A DNA stretch of 64,000 nucleotides from Mucilaginibacter sp. L3T2-6. GTDB taxonomy: Bacteria; Bacteroidota; Bacteroidia; Sphingobacteriales; Sphingobacteriaceae. The first letter of the stretch is position 1. Each line of letters opens with the position of its first letter. The notes under the pieces were generated by a model, which worked only from the letters and a program-made list of their open reading frames with translations, had not been told where the DNA came from and made no database searches. The stretch spans positions 186,001-250,000 of the forward strand of contig NZ_JAUMKC010000002.1 of the NCBI RefSeq assembly GCF_030519355.1, in the 5' to 3' direction. The position numbers and the translations under genes were made by a program. Positions 36,969-47,000 of this stretch are shown piece by piece.

Positions 36969-38462
36969 TCATCCGGGCTGAAATTCGTTTTTCTGTTTAT
37001 CTAACCGCATCGTAACATTTATTATAGCCATTGCCAAATAAAATAAGATGTTGGTGGGGTATTGTACGAATGCCTGTTGCGGATAGTTACCAATATCGAG
37101 CGCGAAAATTGTTAAAACCATCGCCATGCAGAAGGTTTTTAGCTCTGGGTCCTTAATAATGTAGTAATATTTTATGCCCCGTTGCAGGATGACAAAGTTG
37201 AATGCACAAAAAAGCAGCAAACCAATCCAGCCCATTTCAACTGCCACACGCACGTAGCCGCTATCGGGTGGGAACTTTGAAAGAAACGACCCCGGCGAAA
37301 AACGTTGTCCCCAAACGCCTACCGAGCCCAGGCCGCCGCCCATCGGATGGGAAAGGATGTAGGGCTTAATGCGCCGTTGATTTTCTGCACGGACGTTGAA
37401 TGACGCATCTTTGGACGGGTTAAATGCCGATTGGAACCGCGCCAGTGCCGGATTTGAAGTAGGCACCTTTATCAGGAAGCCTAAAAACAAACCGCCTGCT
37501 ATAGCGAAAAGCATCACCTTACGGTTAAATTTCAGTATGGCCAGCATACCAAGCGCTGCAGGTAAAAGTACATAGGCCGCCCGGGTACCCGAGTATAACA
37601 TTACCGTTAAATAAAAGCACATCAGGCATACCAAAATTACTTTTTTCCAGGGCTTGATATTTGTAAACAGCATTGATAAGCAAAGTATCGAGGCCAGCAC
37701 CATATTGTAGGCAAAAACCACCGGGTCTGAAAATATTCCGAACTTGCGCATATGCCCGGCAATAAAAAGCAGTTGTAAACGCAAAGGCTCGGCATTTAAC
37801 CAACGGTTTTCGAATGAAAAGAATCCGATTTTTTCCTGAACAAATGCGGCGGCGCCCGATATAAATTCCAAAATCAGCAGGAGCTTAAATAGCGTTTTTA
37901 TAAAGCCTTTCGAGCGTATCTGAAATACAAATACGAAGTAAAGCAGCATAAGGAACGCTACTGTGCGTACTGTGTAAATCCAGGCCAACACAGAAGAAGC
38001 GGCAGGATTAATTACCTCCAGCATGTTATAGCCGAGCCATATCAGAATAAAATAACTGATAGGGTCATTAAAATAGCTCCAGTCCTTTTCATTTTTTTGT
38101 TTGACAAAAAAGCCAAGTATCAGGAGGTAAGTCATCAAGTCCATGAGTACGCCAATGGGCGCATCAGGAGGAACCAGGCCTAAGATGCCCTGGTAGTTGA
38201 TGAAAAAGGACAGTAGTATAAATAGCACGATACCGACCCGCGGATAGGCAACTGCCGCATACAGGATTGGTGCGCCAACGGTAAAACCGATAATAAGCAG
38301 CCCCATCACCATGCCCTGGCGTGCTATAAGGTAGCTTACGCAAAGGGCAATAAACAGAAGAAAAACCAGCACCATTGGTTTTGAAAACTTGTAAAGCACA
38401 AGGTTTTCCAAGATCGTTTTTTTTGGCGCTATGTCTCTTATCCTGTCATCCTGCATAAACAC
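36969..38462 (-). CDS. O-antigen ligase/polymerase family protein, Wzy-like
   Basis: A 497-residue integral membrane protein with roughly 11-12 helices and a large periplasmic loop near residues 360-410. The loop holds NVRAENQRRIKPYILSHPMG and GLGSVGVWGQ, the Wzy_C pattern of O-antigen ligases and polymerases. In this setting it most likely polymerises repeat units in the periplasm. It follows the 46-residue membrane protein gene by 6 bases. Confidence 0.85.
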   Translation of the reverse strand: MFMQDDRIRDIAPKKTILENLVLYKFSKPMVLVFLLFIALCVSYLIARQGMVMGLLIIGFTVGAPILYAAVAYPRVGIVLFILLSFFINYQGILGLVPPDAPIGVLMDLMTYLLILGFFVKQKNEKDWSYFNDPISYFILIWLGYNMLEVINPAASSVLAWIYTVRTVAFLMLLYFVFVFQIRSKGFIKTLFKLLLILEFISGAAAFVQEKIGFFSFENRWLNAEPLRLQLLFIAGHMRKFGIFSDPVVFAYNMVLASILCLSMLFTNIKPWKKVILVCLMCFYLTVMLYSGTRAAYVLLPAALGMLAILKFNRKVMLFAIAGGLFLGFLIKVPTSNPALARFQSAFNPSKDASFNVRAENQRRIKPYILSHPMGGGLGSVGVWGQRFSPGSFLSKFPPDSGYVRVAVEMGWIGLLLFCAFNFVILQRGIKYYYIIKDPELKTFCMAMVLTIFALDIGNYPQQAFVQYPTNILFYLAMAIINVTMRLDKQKNEFQPG

Positions 38463-38468
38463 GAAACT

Positions 38469-38609
38469 TTAAAGAAAAAGGATCTTTACTGCCCACACAA
38501 ATACACTGATAAAAGCTGCGGTAACCGCAGCATAGTAACATAAGCGCTCTAAGCGGGGTAAGTGTTTAATGGGGTCGTCCGTTACCGTTTGCTTTGGTTC
38601 AAGCTTCAT
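38469..38609 (-). CDS. 46-residue single-pass membrane protein between wzc- and wzy-like genes
   Basis: A small frame found by reading the gap: ATG at 38609, TAA at 38469. The first 23 residues (MKLEPKQTVTDDPIKHLPRL and a few more) are polar; residues about 24-46 (YYAAVTAAFISVFVWAVKIL region) form one membrane helix that ends the protein. It fits the spacing exactly, starting 28 bases after the copolymerase stop and ending 6 bases before the polymerase start, and it fills what would otherwise be a 175-base hole in a tight operon. No family is recognised. A role as a small partner of Wzy or Wzc is inference. Confidence 0.6.
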   Translation of the reverse strand: MKLEPKQTVTDDPIKHLPRLERLCYYAAVTAAFISVFVWAVKILFL

Positions 38610-38637
38610 GTTCGATAATCAAATAAATAATGCGGGT

Positions 38638-40806
38638 TTAAAATTGGTTCCTGCTCTTTTTTGATTGTGCTATAAAAGTAGCTTTATTCAGTACCCAGCC
38701 CGCAAATTTTCCGTTCAACGCCCGCAGGTAATTAATGTGGTCTTTGTGCGAATTTTTTATGTTTTTGTTAGCTTCAAAAACAGCTACGGTTTTATTGGCG
38801 AACAATATCCATTCCTTAGCTTTATTAAGTGCATTCAACGGCGGCAAATCAACTATAATGATATCGTAGCGCTGCTTTAATTGGTTGATGACGGCCTGTA
38901 TTTCGGGCTCGTTATTAATCTCGAGTAAAGTAATATCGTTTCCCTGGTTACCCATCACCACAATTTTTGCATTATCGGTTTGAACGTATGATGTTGAACG
39001 GAAATAGTCTTCAACAAAAAGTGCCGGTTGTATAGCCCGTGTAATGGCAGGGTTATTAAAGTTACCGTCAATCAGTAATACTTTTTTGTTTATCGAGCTA
39101 TAAGCATAAGCAAGGCTAATTGAAACCATTGTTTTGCCTTCTCCCACACCAATGCTTGTTACAGCCAGTACTTTCTCACCTTTTAGCTCCTGGTCAATCT
39201 CAAACCTTACCGAACGCAGCAACTCTTTAAACTGCTGCATTTTATTGCGATTCTCTACATCCCAGAGCTTGCGTAATTCGGGTACCTGGCCCTTTATCAT
39301 GTTCAGCGTGCCAAGCATTGGTAAATTGGTACGTGACACCAGTACCGCCGGTTCCCCAACACTATCGTCCAGGTAAAACATAACGAACAGGGTAAGCAGG
39401 CAGATCATCAAAACCGCTATACCGCTTAACGCTATTAAAAATATTTTTTTAGATGGCTGAGCCACGTCCGGCGTTGCCGGTTGAACCTGCGATAGTTTTA
39501 TGGAGAATTTCGACTGTACGTTGGCAGCATTATAGCGGTTCAATACGTCCAGGTATTCTTTACTGGCTATATCAATATCGAACTCATAGGTTTTAACCGT
39601 AGCATCAAACGGCACCAGTCTTGCAAACTTTGCATTCAGGTCGGCCAATTCACGGTTTATCGATTTTTCGCTGTACTTGGCCAAATCCCGTGTTACCTCC
39701 AGGTTTTGTGCCTGCACCACAAGCGCATCTTTTCCGATGCGGGGGTCGACTATATATTTATCTGATGAAGCATGCAGTTTTTTTACCAATTCATCTTGCA
39801 GTGAATCAACCACAGGCTTCAGTTTTGGGTTAAAGCCGCTATGAACGTATTCATCATTAGCGGCGACCAACTGTTGGTTAACACTGGCTATCTCGGTGTT
39901 ATTCTGATTAACCGATGCCTCGATATATTTGCGGCTTTGAGGGTCGAATTTGGCAAGAACACCTTGTAAGGCCCCCTCGTTCGCAGCCAGATTGCGTTGG
40001 TTTTCGAGCTTTTTATCGGTGTAGGCTAATATCTGCGCAAATATAGTTTTCGACTGATCCTCCAGGTTAAGAATTCCGTTTTTTATCTTGTATTGCTGTA
40101 GTTCATCTTTTTTAGCATCAAGCGCGGCCTTTTTTTGCTCCAGCAGGTTGGCAAGGAAGTCCACTGCGTTTGATTCATTCTTTTTAATATTAACGGAATA
40201 GTACTCTAAAAACTCTTTTGCAAGCGTGTTTACCACAAAAGCCGACAGCTGTGGATTTTCTGAGGTAAAAGTTATCGTTATAAAATCGCTCTCCTCTTCA
40301 CGCGAGACATCCAGGCTTTTTCTGAGCGAACGCTCATCATAATGAAATGACATCAGCAGCTGATTCAAGCCGTTCTCGTCTTTGTTATATAATGAAAGCG
40401 GCTCACCGGTTACCAGTTTGGTCCGGTAAACTTTGAGTGCGTGGTCTATTGCAGCCTGGCTCAGGCCCTTAAAATCGCGACCAACCCTGCGAAAGGGGGT
40501 AGCGCTGCTTAAATCATGGATAGCGAGTTGATAGGAGACCTGGTCTATCAGCTTTTTTAGCTTAATAATTTCTATCAGGTTGCTGAATTCACGCGTAATC
40601 TGGTCACCCTGGGCATTGGGTGTGTTGTCTTTGTCGAGTATGTGAGTTGATGCATCAACTATACCTGTAGCAATTTGCGTTTGCGACTTATACTCGTCAG
40701 GAAGGTTTTTTACAAGGAAATACGATGCTACTACTGCCGCAATGACGACAATAGCGATTATAAGCAGGTATTTTCGTAAAAGTTTAAAGTAGCCCGATAA
40801 TTCCAT
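38638..40806 (-). CDS. Wzc-like polysaccharide copolymerase with BY-kinase fold
   Basis: A 722-residue Wzz/Wzc protein. TM1 (about 12-32), a long periplasmic coiled-coil domain (33-450) and TM2 (455-477) are followed by a cytoplasmic ATPase (about 520-722) with Walker A GVGEGKT (553-559), Walker A' LLIDGNF (577-583) and Walker B IIVDLPP (D653). Two oddities: the A' motif reads DGNF instead of the usual DxD(L/M)R, and the C-terminus (KKSRNQF) has no tyrosine cluster, so classical autophosphorylation looks lost. It controls chain length and export of the polysaccharide, and lies 4 bases after the TolC-like gene. Confidence 0.88.
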   Translation of the reverse strand: MELSGYFKLLRKYLLIIAIVVIAAVVASYFLVKNLPDEYKSQTQIATGIVDASTHILDKDNTPNAQGDQITREFSNLIEIIKLKKLIDQVSYQLAIHDLSSATPFRRVGRDFKGLSQAAIDHALKVYRTKLVTGEPLSLYNKDENGLNQLLMSFHYDERSLRKSLDVSREEESDFITITFTSENPQLSAFVVNTLAKEFLEYYSVNIKKNESNAVDFLANLLEQKKAALDAKKDELQQYKIKNGILNLEDQSKTIFAQILAYTDKKLENQRNLAANEGALQGVLAKFDPQSRKYIEASVNQNNTEIASVNQQLVAANDEYVHSGFNPKLKPVVDSLQDELVKKLHASSDKYIVDPRIGKDALVVQAQNLEVTRDLAKYSEKSINRELADLNAKFARLVPFDATVKTYEFDIDIASKEYLDVLNRYNAANVQSKFSIKLSQVQPATPDVAQPSKKIFLIALSGIAVLMICLLTLFVMFYLDDSVGEPAVLVSRTNLPMLGTLNMIKGQVPELRKLWDVENRNKMQQFKELLRSVRFEIDQELKGEKVLAVTSIGVGEGKTMVSISLAYAYSSINKKVLLIDGNFNNPAITRAIQPALFVEDYFRSTSYVQTDNAKIVVMGNQGNDITLLEINNEPEIQAVINQLKQRYDIIIVDLPPLNALNKAKEWILFANKTVAVFEANKNIKNSHKDHINYLRALNGKFAGWVLNKATFIAQSKKSRNQF

Positions 40807-40810
40807 TAAC

Positions 40811-41494
40811 CTATTTAATGCTTTCCAACTTATCCCCTATAAGCTCTTCAAGGCTGGTTTTAGCGTTAAAAACATTTAACTCGCCCTGAATCCTGAACGA
40901 CGTTTGATTGTACAGGTTGTTTAATGCAGCATTGTACACGTCAAAAGTAGTCTCACCCTTTTCAAAAGTATATTTAAGGTTTTTTACGGCGGTTTCGGCG
41001 TTGGTTACAGCGGTAACCTTATTTCTTAAATCGGCCTGGGCTGCTATATAAGCAAAATATGCGCGCTTTATATTGGCTTCCAGGGTTAAAAAATATTCCT
41101 TTTGCTGGGCCTCGGCCACTTTTACAGCCAGCCGTGCGTTGTGGATAGTGTAAGGCCGTTCAAACAACGAACCAAGGCTAACAGAAGCCACTAACTGGTA
41201 ACCCTTAAAAACGGTGGGGTGTGTAATGTCTATAGATGACTGCGGGCTGTAAATATAAGATGCGCTGAAAGCCTCCAGCCAGCCAAAATTAGACTGGTGA
41301 AAAGTGCTGCGGGCAATTTCAACCTGCCGTTGCTTTACCTGTACTTCAGGGTAATTTTTCTTGGCAGCTGCTATTAACTTTTCAAGGTACTGGTAGGATA
41401 AATCCTTAAAAAGACTCTCCTGTTGGGCGTGTACATTACCGGCTAAAATTGAAATAAATACAGATAAACAAGCGATCCTTAATTTATTATACAT
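40811..41494 (-). CDS. half-length TolC-like outer-membrane protein
   Basis: A 227-residue exported protein with a signal peptide (1-23, ending VHAQ). Two long amphipathic helical stretches flank a short beta-like segment with YIYSPQSSIDI and VASVSLGSLFERP. The helices ARLAVKVAEAQQKEY and AKTSLEELIGDKLE resemble TolC-family repeats, but only one repeat is present (TolC proteins are about 430-470 residues). It may oligomerise into an outer-membrane conduit; no Wza-type exporter is visible. The start at 41494 is chosen for the signal peptide, and the gene begins 5 bases after the sugar transferase stop. Confidence 0.7.
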   Translation of the reverse strand: MYNKLRIACLSVFISILAGNVHAQQESLFKDLSYQYLEKLIAAAKKNYPEVQVKQRQVEIARSTFHQSNFGWLEAFSASYIYSPQSSIDITHPTVFKGYQLVASVSLGSLFERPYTIHNARLAVKVAEAQQKEYFLTLEANIKRAYFAYIAAQADLRNKVTAVTNAETAVKNLKYTFEKGETTFDVYNAALNNLYNQTSFRIQGELNVFNAKTSLEELIGDKLESIK

Positions 41495-41499
41495 TTTTT

Positions 41500-42588
41500 T
41501 TACACTTTTTCTTTTTGAAAAACTGCCGGTACCGTTCTGATAAGGATTTTCCAATCGAGCCAAAAAGAATAGTTCTGTGCGTAAAAATTATCTAATTTTT
41601 TCCTTTCACGTTCAGACATATCCGCTTTGCCTCTTTTGGTTATCTGCCATAAACCTGTTAAACCAGCAGGCCCCAAAAAACGCATAGACCACTCGTTTGA
41701 TGTCAGCATTTCTGCTTCATAAACAGGTAATGGCCTGTTACCAACCAGCGACATATCTCCCAGCAAAATATTGAAAAGTTGAGGGAGCTCGTCGAGGCTC
41801 GAATTTCGTAAAAATTTGCCGAGTTTGGTAACGCGCGGATCGTCTTTAATTTTAACAAATGCCGCTTTTGTGCCCCCATCCTCATTTGCATACTGATTTT
41901 GTGTGGATAACTCAACCAACATTTTGTCTGCGTCGGTGCGCATCGACCGGAATTTGTAAAAATCGAAGGTTTTATAACCGGTACCAACACGCTTGCTTTT
42001 GTAGATTACCGGCCCTTTTGAACCCAATTTGATAGCAATAACTATCAAAAGCATAATTGGCGACAAGCATAAAATCATTAAGCCAGAAATGACGAGGTCC
42101 ATCAACCTCTTGCCCACCGGCATGTGATATTGAATGTCAACTTCTTTTGAAATTTCGGCAAGTTTAGGTTTTATCAGCTTAAACTTCACAAGAAAGTTCA
42201 ACCGCTCGCGAAGGTCGCTCAGCGGGAATGGGTAAATATAAAAATCATGCACCTTCAGCTGGGTTGCGCGTTGTTTCAGATCCTTATCGTTTGATAACGA
42301 AAGTAACACAATAATCAAACCATTAAAGAGGAAATTCCCTTTAAGACGCTCAATCAATTCAAAGCATTCGCCGTTTTGGTCAACCTCAATCAGGATGATC
42401 TCCGGAAGTGTTAAAATAGACTGGTTGCCCAGGTATTCCTCCAATTGGGTAAGACTGCTATTGTATGAAATTTGAAAGAAAGGGTCTAGCTCAGTCGATA
42501 CCAGATCTTTTAGATCCGACCCGGCGTAAGCTATCTTGGTGTGTGAGCCTGCATTCTCATTCCATTCAGTTGCTATGGGATTCGTCAT
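41500..42588 (-). CDS. priming sugar-phosphate transferase with N-terminal pseudo-receiver
   Basis: A 362-residue fusion. Residues about 157-362 are a bacterial sugar transferase (WcaJ/PssY-type phosphoglycosyl transferase): KRLMDLVIS and a membrane helix (164-187), then KSKRVG, KFRSMRTDAD, RNSSLDELPQL and LVGNRPLPVYE, which move a sugar phosphate to undecaprenyl phosphate. Residues about 15-135 have receiver-like alternation (IILIEVDQN, IIVLLSLS, FYIYPFPLSDL), but the acidic pocket is missing, the acceptor position reads Glu (E68) and the conserved Lys is Tyr, so it is probably a protein-docking pseudo-receiver. It overlaps the true receiver gene upstream by 23 bases. Confidence 0.86.
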   Translation of the reverse strand: MTNPIATEWNENAGSHTKIAYAGSDLKDLVSTELDPFFQISYNSSLTQLEEYLGNQSILTLPEIILIEVDQNGECFELIERLKGNFLFNGLIIVLLSLSNDKDLKQRATQLKVHDFYIYPFPLSDLRERLNFLVKFKLIKPKLAEISKEVDIQYHMPVGKRLMDLVISGLMILCLSPIMLLIVIAIKLGSKGPVIYKSKRVGTGYKTFDFYKFRSMRTDADKMLVELSTQNQYANEDGGTKAAFVKIKDDPRVTKLGKFLRNSSLDELPQLFNILLGDMSLVGNRPLPVYEAEMLTSNEWSMRFLGPAGLTGLWQITKRGKADMSERERKKLDNFYAQNYSFWLDWKILIRTVPAVFQKEKV

Positions 42589-42955
42589 AAATGCTGATTA
42601 CTTGATTGATTGCTGATTTTAAGGATGCAGGGTTAAAAGGTTTGGGCATATAGCCGTCAACCTGGAATGGCATGTTGGCAACCTGTTCGTCCAAATCATG
42701 CGCTGCCGAAAGCATAATAATAGGGATATCACGGAAAAGGCCGCTTATTTTTACGTTTTTAATGAAAGATTGCCCATCAAAATAAGGCATTTGAAGGTCT
42801 GAGATAATCAATTCAGGCACATTGCCATCCTCGAGCCAACTGAAAGCATCAATCCCATTATTCCTTACCACTATTTCGTAATCTTTTGAAAGAATGAAAT
42901 TTAAGAGCTTCAAAATACTCAGATCATCGTCAACAATCAGTAACCTCTTTTTCAT
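42566..42955 (-). CDS. single-domain response regulator (CheY-like)
   Basis: A 129-residue stand-alone receiver domain with the complete acidic pocket: D9/D10/D11, phospho-acceptor D53 (LIISDLQMP), S83 (IIMLSAA) and K105 (GYMPKPF). It has no output domain, so it should act by protein contact, most simply with the pseudo-receiver domain of the priming transferase encoded by the overlapping next gene. No histidine kinase is encoded in the window. It is the first gene of the EPS operon; the 262-base gap upstream shows no exact TAnnTTTG. Confidence 0.9.
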   Translation of the reverse strand: MKKRLLIVDDDLSILKLLNFILSKDYEIVVRNNGIDAFSWLEDGNVPELIISDLQMPYFDGQSFIKNVKISGLFRDIPIIMLSAAHDLDEQVANMPFQVDGYMPKPFNPASLKSAINQVISIYDESHSN

Positions 42956-43217
42956 GTGCTAATAATTTATCACCAATTTGACCTGATTACGTAATTTTTA
43001 AAGAAAAGGTTTAGCAAAACAACTAATTATCACCTTAAATTTTTAACCAAAGTTTTAATCCGGTATAGCGGATACAATAGCTTCATCTTTACTTGTCAAG
43101 TTATAAAAATACCTATTCAACAAATATTACAGCCAGGCAGTTATAAACATTTAATCAATAACTATCAACGTAGGGATACCGGTATTATTTCCTGTGAATA
43201 AAGGCTAGCCATTTTGT

Positions 43218-43982
43218 TTAGAAGGTTGGTGTATTGCTGGCTGCGTCGAAACTAAAGAATTGCAAAGTGCCTGGCAAAGGGTTAGTTGCTACGCTGGCCG
43301 CATATTTTTCGTTGATGATGAAGCTGCTGATCTGCCAATCGTTATCAGATGCGATAATGCCTGGTTGTACCGAATGCGGCCCCTCCAGGCCGGGAAGTAA
43401 CCTGAGGTCGCAATCGAGGCCCTGGGCAGTGGCCTTGGTTATCGCCTCCTTACGCGTCCATAAGACAAAGAAGCGATTGATGTGGTCTGCCTCGTTGATG
43501 TAGCTAACTTCCTCAAGGCTAAAGTTATCAGCCAGCACTTCGCTGTAGCCAAAGTCCCGGTTAATGAACTCAACATCGGCTCCAATGGCTTCATCAGATA
43601 CCGCCAACAGGATATTTTCTGCCGAATGCGAAAGATTATAATGTAAATTAAGCCCGGCCGGATTTTTAATATGTGGCTTTTTGTTTTTACCGGCCTCAAA
43701 TATCATTGCAGAAGGTTCTAATCCAAGGTATCCTGCCAGTATTGTTCTTAGAGCCCAGCGGCTTATTAAAAACCGGTTACGGTCGTTTTGACGGTAGAAG
43801 CGATTGGCGCGGTCTTTCTCATCTACAGGTAGTATAGCAAGCCGGCTTCCGGGAACAGGCAATAAAGGATTGATGCTGATGCTCCAAATATCAGCACTTT
43901 TGTTTATATGAAATGGACATATTGACGGCTCCAGCCAGGTTACGTCCATTAAAAATTTGTTGATTACCTTTGTCGGCTTCAT
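43218..43982 (-). CDS. 4'-phosphopantetheinyl transferase, Sfp type
   Basis: A 254-residue two-lobed PPTase that transfers phosphopantetheine from CoA to carrier-protein serines. Motifs: NLSHS (near 116-120), GADVE (D136, E138: Mg ligands) and WTRKEA (E179). The start could also be the second Met (MDVTW). It lies 18 bases after the C-A-PCP-TE gene and is almost certainly the activator of the PCP and ACP domains of the two megasynthases, and perhaps of the A-PCP-TE protein. It ends the NRPS-PKS operon; a 262-base gap separates it from the EPS operon. Confidence 0.92.
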   Translation of the reverse strand: MKPTKVINKFLMDVTWLEPSICPFHINKSADIWSISINPLLPVPGSRLAILPVDEKDRANRFYRQNDRNRFLISRWALRTILAGYLGLEPSAMIFEAGKNKKPHIKNPAGLNLHYNLSHSAENILLAVSDEAIGADVEFINRDFGYSEVLADNFSLEEVSYINEADHINRFFVLWTRKEAITKATAQGLDCDLRLLPGLEGPHSVQPGIIASDNDWQISSFIINEKYAASVATNPLPGTLQFFSFDAASNTPTF

Positions 43983-44000
43983 GAATGATGATGGTGCAAT

Positions 44001-47000
44001 TTACTTTTTTGCAGCATCATCCAGGCATTTTTGCAGCACCTGCGCAAATTTTTTATCATTAGGGGCCTTAAAAATGGTGTTGTGTTCGCCGGGAATAGGA
44101 TGGATGTTCACGCCTTTCAGTGCATAGGGTTTCCAGCCAAGATATTCAAAGTCATCCATGTAGAAGGTTTTGGTTTCTGCACGGAATACTTCTACCGCAA
44201 TATCATATGGCTTTAACTGATAACGCCTTTCAGCCAGGTTGTTCATCTCATCTATCTTATTAGAATAGCCGAAGAACCCTTCCTGTTTTTGCTCTTTACC
44301 ATATCTCAGCCTCCACCAGATACGTTTAGCACGGCGATTGAGCGCCGTTTTTTTGTCGGCGAAGGTCTCTTTGATACCTCCCTGAGACGACAAAGCATAT
44401 TTGATTTTGTCTTTAAAAAACCGGGCACGTTTAGCCATTTTGATTAAATACGGATCGTGGTGTGGCGAGCGGTATGCATAAGTATCAAACATTGCGAGCA
44501 CTTTTACTTCCTTACCCATGGCTTCAAGTTGCCTGGCCATTTCGTAAGCAATTATACCGCCGAATGAATAACCCGCCAAAGCATAAGGCCCGGCTGGGTT
44601 TTGCTTCATGATGGAATCGATATAATGCGCGGCGATCTCTTCAATGCTGCCCAGTGGTTCTTCTACGCCATCGAGGCCTTTGGCCTGCAGGCCATAAACT
44701 GGCTGGTCGTCGTCCATATGCATGGCAAGCGTATTGAACAGCAATACATTTAACCCCGCGCCATGTACCATGTAAAGCGGCATTTTGGTGCCTTTGGGTT
44801 TAATAGGTACCAGCGAATCCCATGTAATAGACTTGCCGTCCATTTCAAGCATCAGGGCCAGCTTTTCAACTGTCGATGTTTCAAACAGAGCGGCCAGCGG
44901 CAGGCGTTTGCCAGTTTCTTTTTCTATGCGGGTCATTACCTGCACGGCAATAAGCGAATGTCCGCCAAGCTCAAAGAAATTATCGAACACACTAATTTTT
45001 TCAATGCCGAGATATTCGGTCCAAATATCGGCTACCATTTTCTCCACATCCGTACGCGGCGACTGGTACCCCAAGCCTGCATCAACCCTTGATACGCCTA
45101 CCTTGCCTAAAGCTTTTTTGTCAACCTTACCATTAGGTGTTAAAGGCATTTCCGTTAGAAAGACAAAGTTGTCCGGTATCATATAATCCGGCAGCGAATC
45201 TTTTAATCTTTCTTTCCAGGCCTGCGTCTGGGTAGTTTCATTTTCAACTCCCGGGGCTACTACAAATGCTACCAGTTTATCAATTCCGAAACTGTCTGGT
45301 TTTGCAAGTACCACAGCCTCCTTAACACCGGCGGTGTTCACCAATTGGTATTCAATTTCGCCGGTTTCTATGCGGTAGCCGCGGATCTTTACCTGCGCAT
45401 CTACCCGGCCAAGGCATTCTATTTCACCGTCAGGCAAAAAACGGCCAAGGTCGCCCGTGTTGTACATTTTAGCCCCGGGAGTGTTTACAAACGGATCACT
45501 TATAAACTTTTCGTCGGTAAGTTCCGGGCGGTTAAGATAGCCTGCTGCGACACCCTCGCCTCCGATATAGATTTCACCGGGAATCCCGGGCCCTAATGGC
45601 TTTAAAAATTTATCGAGGATATAGATGGAAGTATTGTCAATCGGCCGGCCAATAGTAATCTTGCCTGCATCGTTAACTTGTTTAACAGTAGACCAGATGG
45701 TAGTTTCTGTTGGTCCATAAACGTTCCAGAGGGAACCCGCAGCGTGCAATATCCTTTCAGCCAGTTCTGCAGGCAATGCTTCACCGCCGCAAATGGCTTT
45801 TATCGGGGATGATTTATCCCAGCCAGCCTCGAGCATAATGCGCCAGGTATAAGGAGTAGCCTGCATAACGGTAGCTTTTTCCGTCTTGATAATATCCAAT
45901 AAAGCCCGCCCGTCTTTGGCTGTGGCAGCATCAACCAATACTATCTCAGCGCCGGTCAGTAGTGGTAAAAATAGTTCCAGCCCGGCAATATCAAAGCTGA
46001 TAGTAGTTACCGCTACCAGTTTGTCGTCGGCGGTTATGCCCGGTTCACGCTGCATACTGTACAGGAAATTTACCAAACTGTGCTGGTAAATCTGCACGCC
46101 TTTTGGCATACCTGTGGAGCCTGAAGTATAAAGAATATATACCAGGTCATTTCCGTTCAACGCAACTTGGGGATCGCTGCCTGGGTATTTATCGATATTA
46201 GTCCATTCATCTTCCAGTACTAACTCTTTTGCTTTTGATTCGTATTTGCCTTTATAGCTTTGCGAGGTAATTAAAACAACCGCCTGCGAATCTTCCAGCA
46301 TGTAATTGATACGATTGACGGGGAAGATCGGATCGAGCGGTATATAAACACCGCCGGCTTTCATAATCGCCAGCATGGTGATCACCATTTCGGCGCAACG
46401 GTCCATTGAGAAAGCAACCTTATCACCTTTATTTACGCCACTTTTAATCAATATAGCCGCTAATTGGTTAGCGCGCTGGTCTAGTTCTTTATAGGATATT
46501 TTCTGTTGACCAAAGGTAATGGCTATCTTATCAGGAGTTTTTAAAACCTGCTTGGTGATCAAAGTATGCAGGGGCGTATCGTCGGGATAAGGACAACCGG
46601 TGTCATTCCACCGTGCATATAACGAATTTACCTCTGCCGAATCCAGCGTTTGTATTTTACCGATCTGAACATCCGGATTTTTTACCACTTCCTGTAAAAG
46701 AAACTCAAAGCTGTCCATCATTTTTTTGATGGTGGCTGGTTGGAATAGCTGGGTATTGTAAGACCATTCCAGCGTTGGCGCTTCTTCGTGGCCGGCAATG
46801 TTCAGGAATATCTCAAAATTTTCGTATTCGCGCGGGTTGCTAATGAGCTTGTGATGCAACTGATAAAATTCCACATCGTCATCCAAACCCATATCGATAT
46901 TAAACATCACGGGTACGAGTGGCAGCCTTGAAGGATCGCGGGGAATACTTAATTTTTTAAGCAGGCTGCCAAAGGTGTATAGCTGGTGGTCATAAGCGTC

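Noticed and set aside
42956..43217. Promoter of the EPS operon
   Set aside because: No exact TAnnTTTG is present on the coding strand; TATCACC occurs twice 60 bp apart, but that is too short to call a site.
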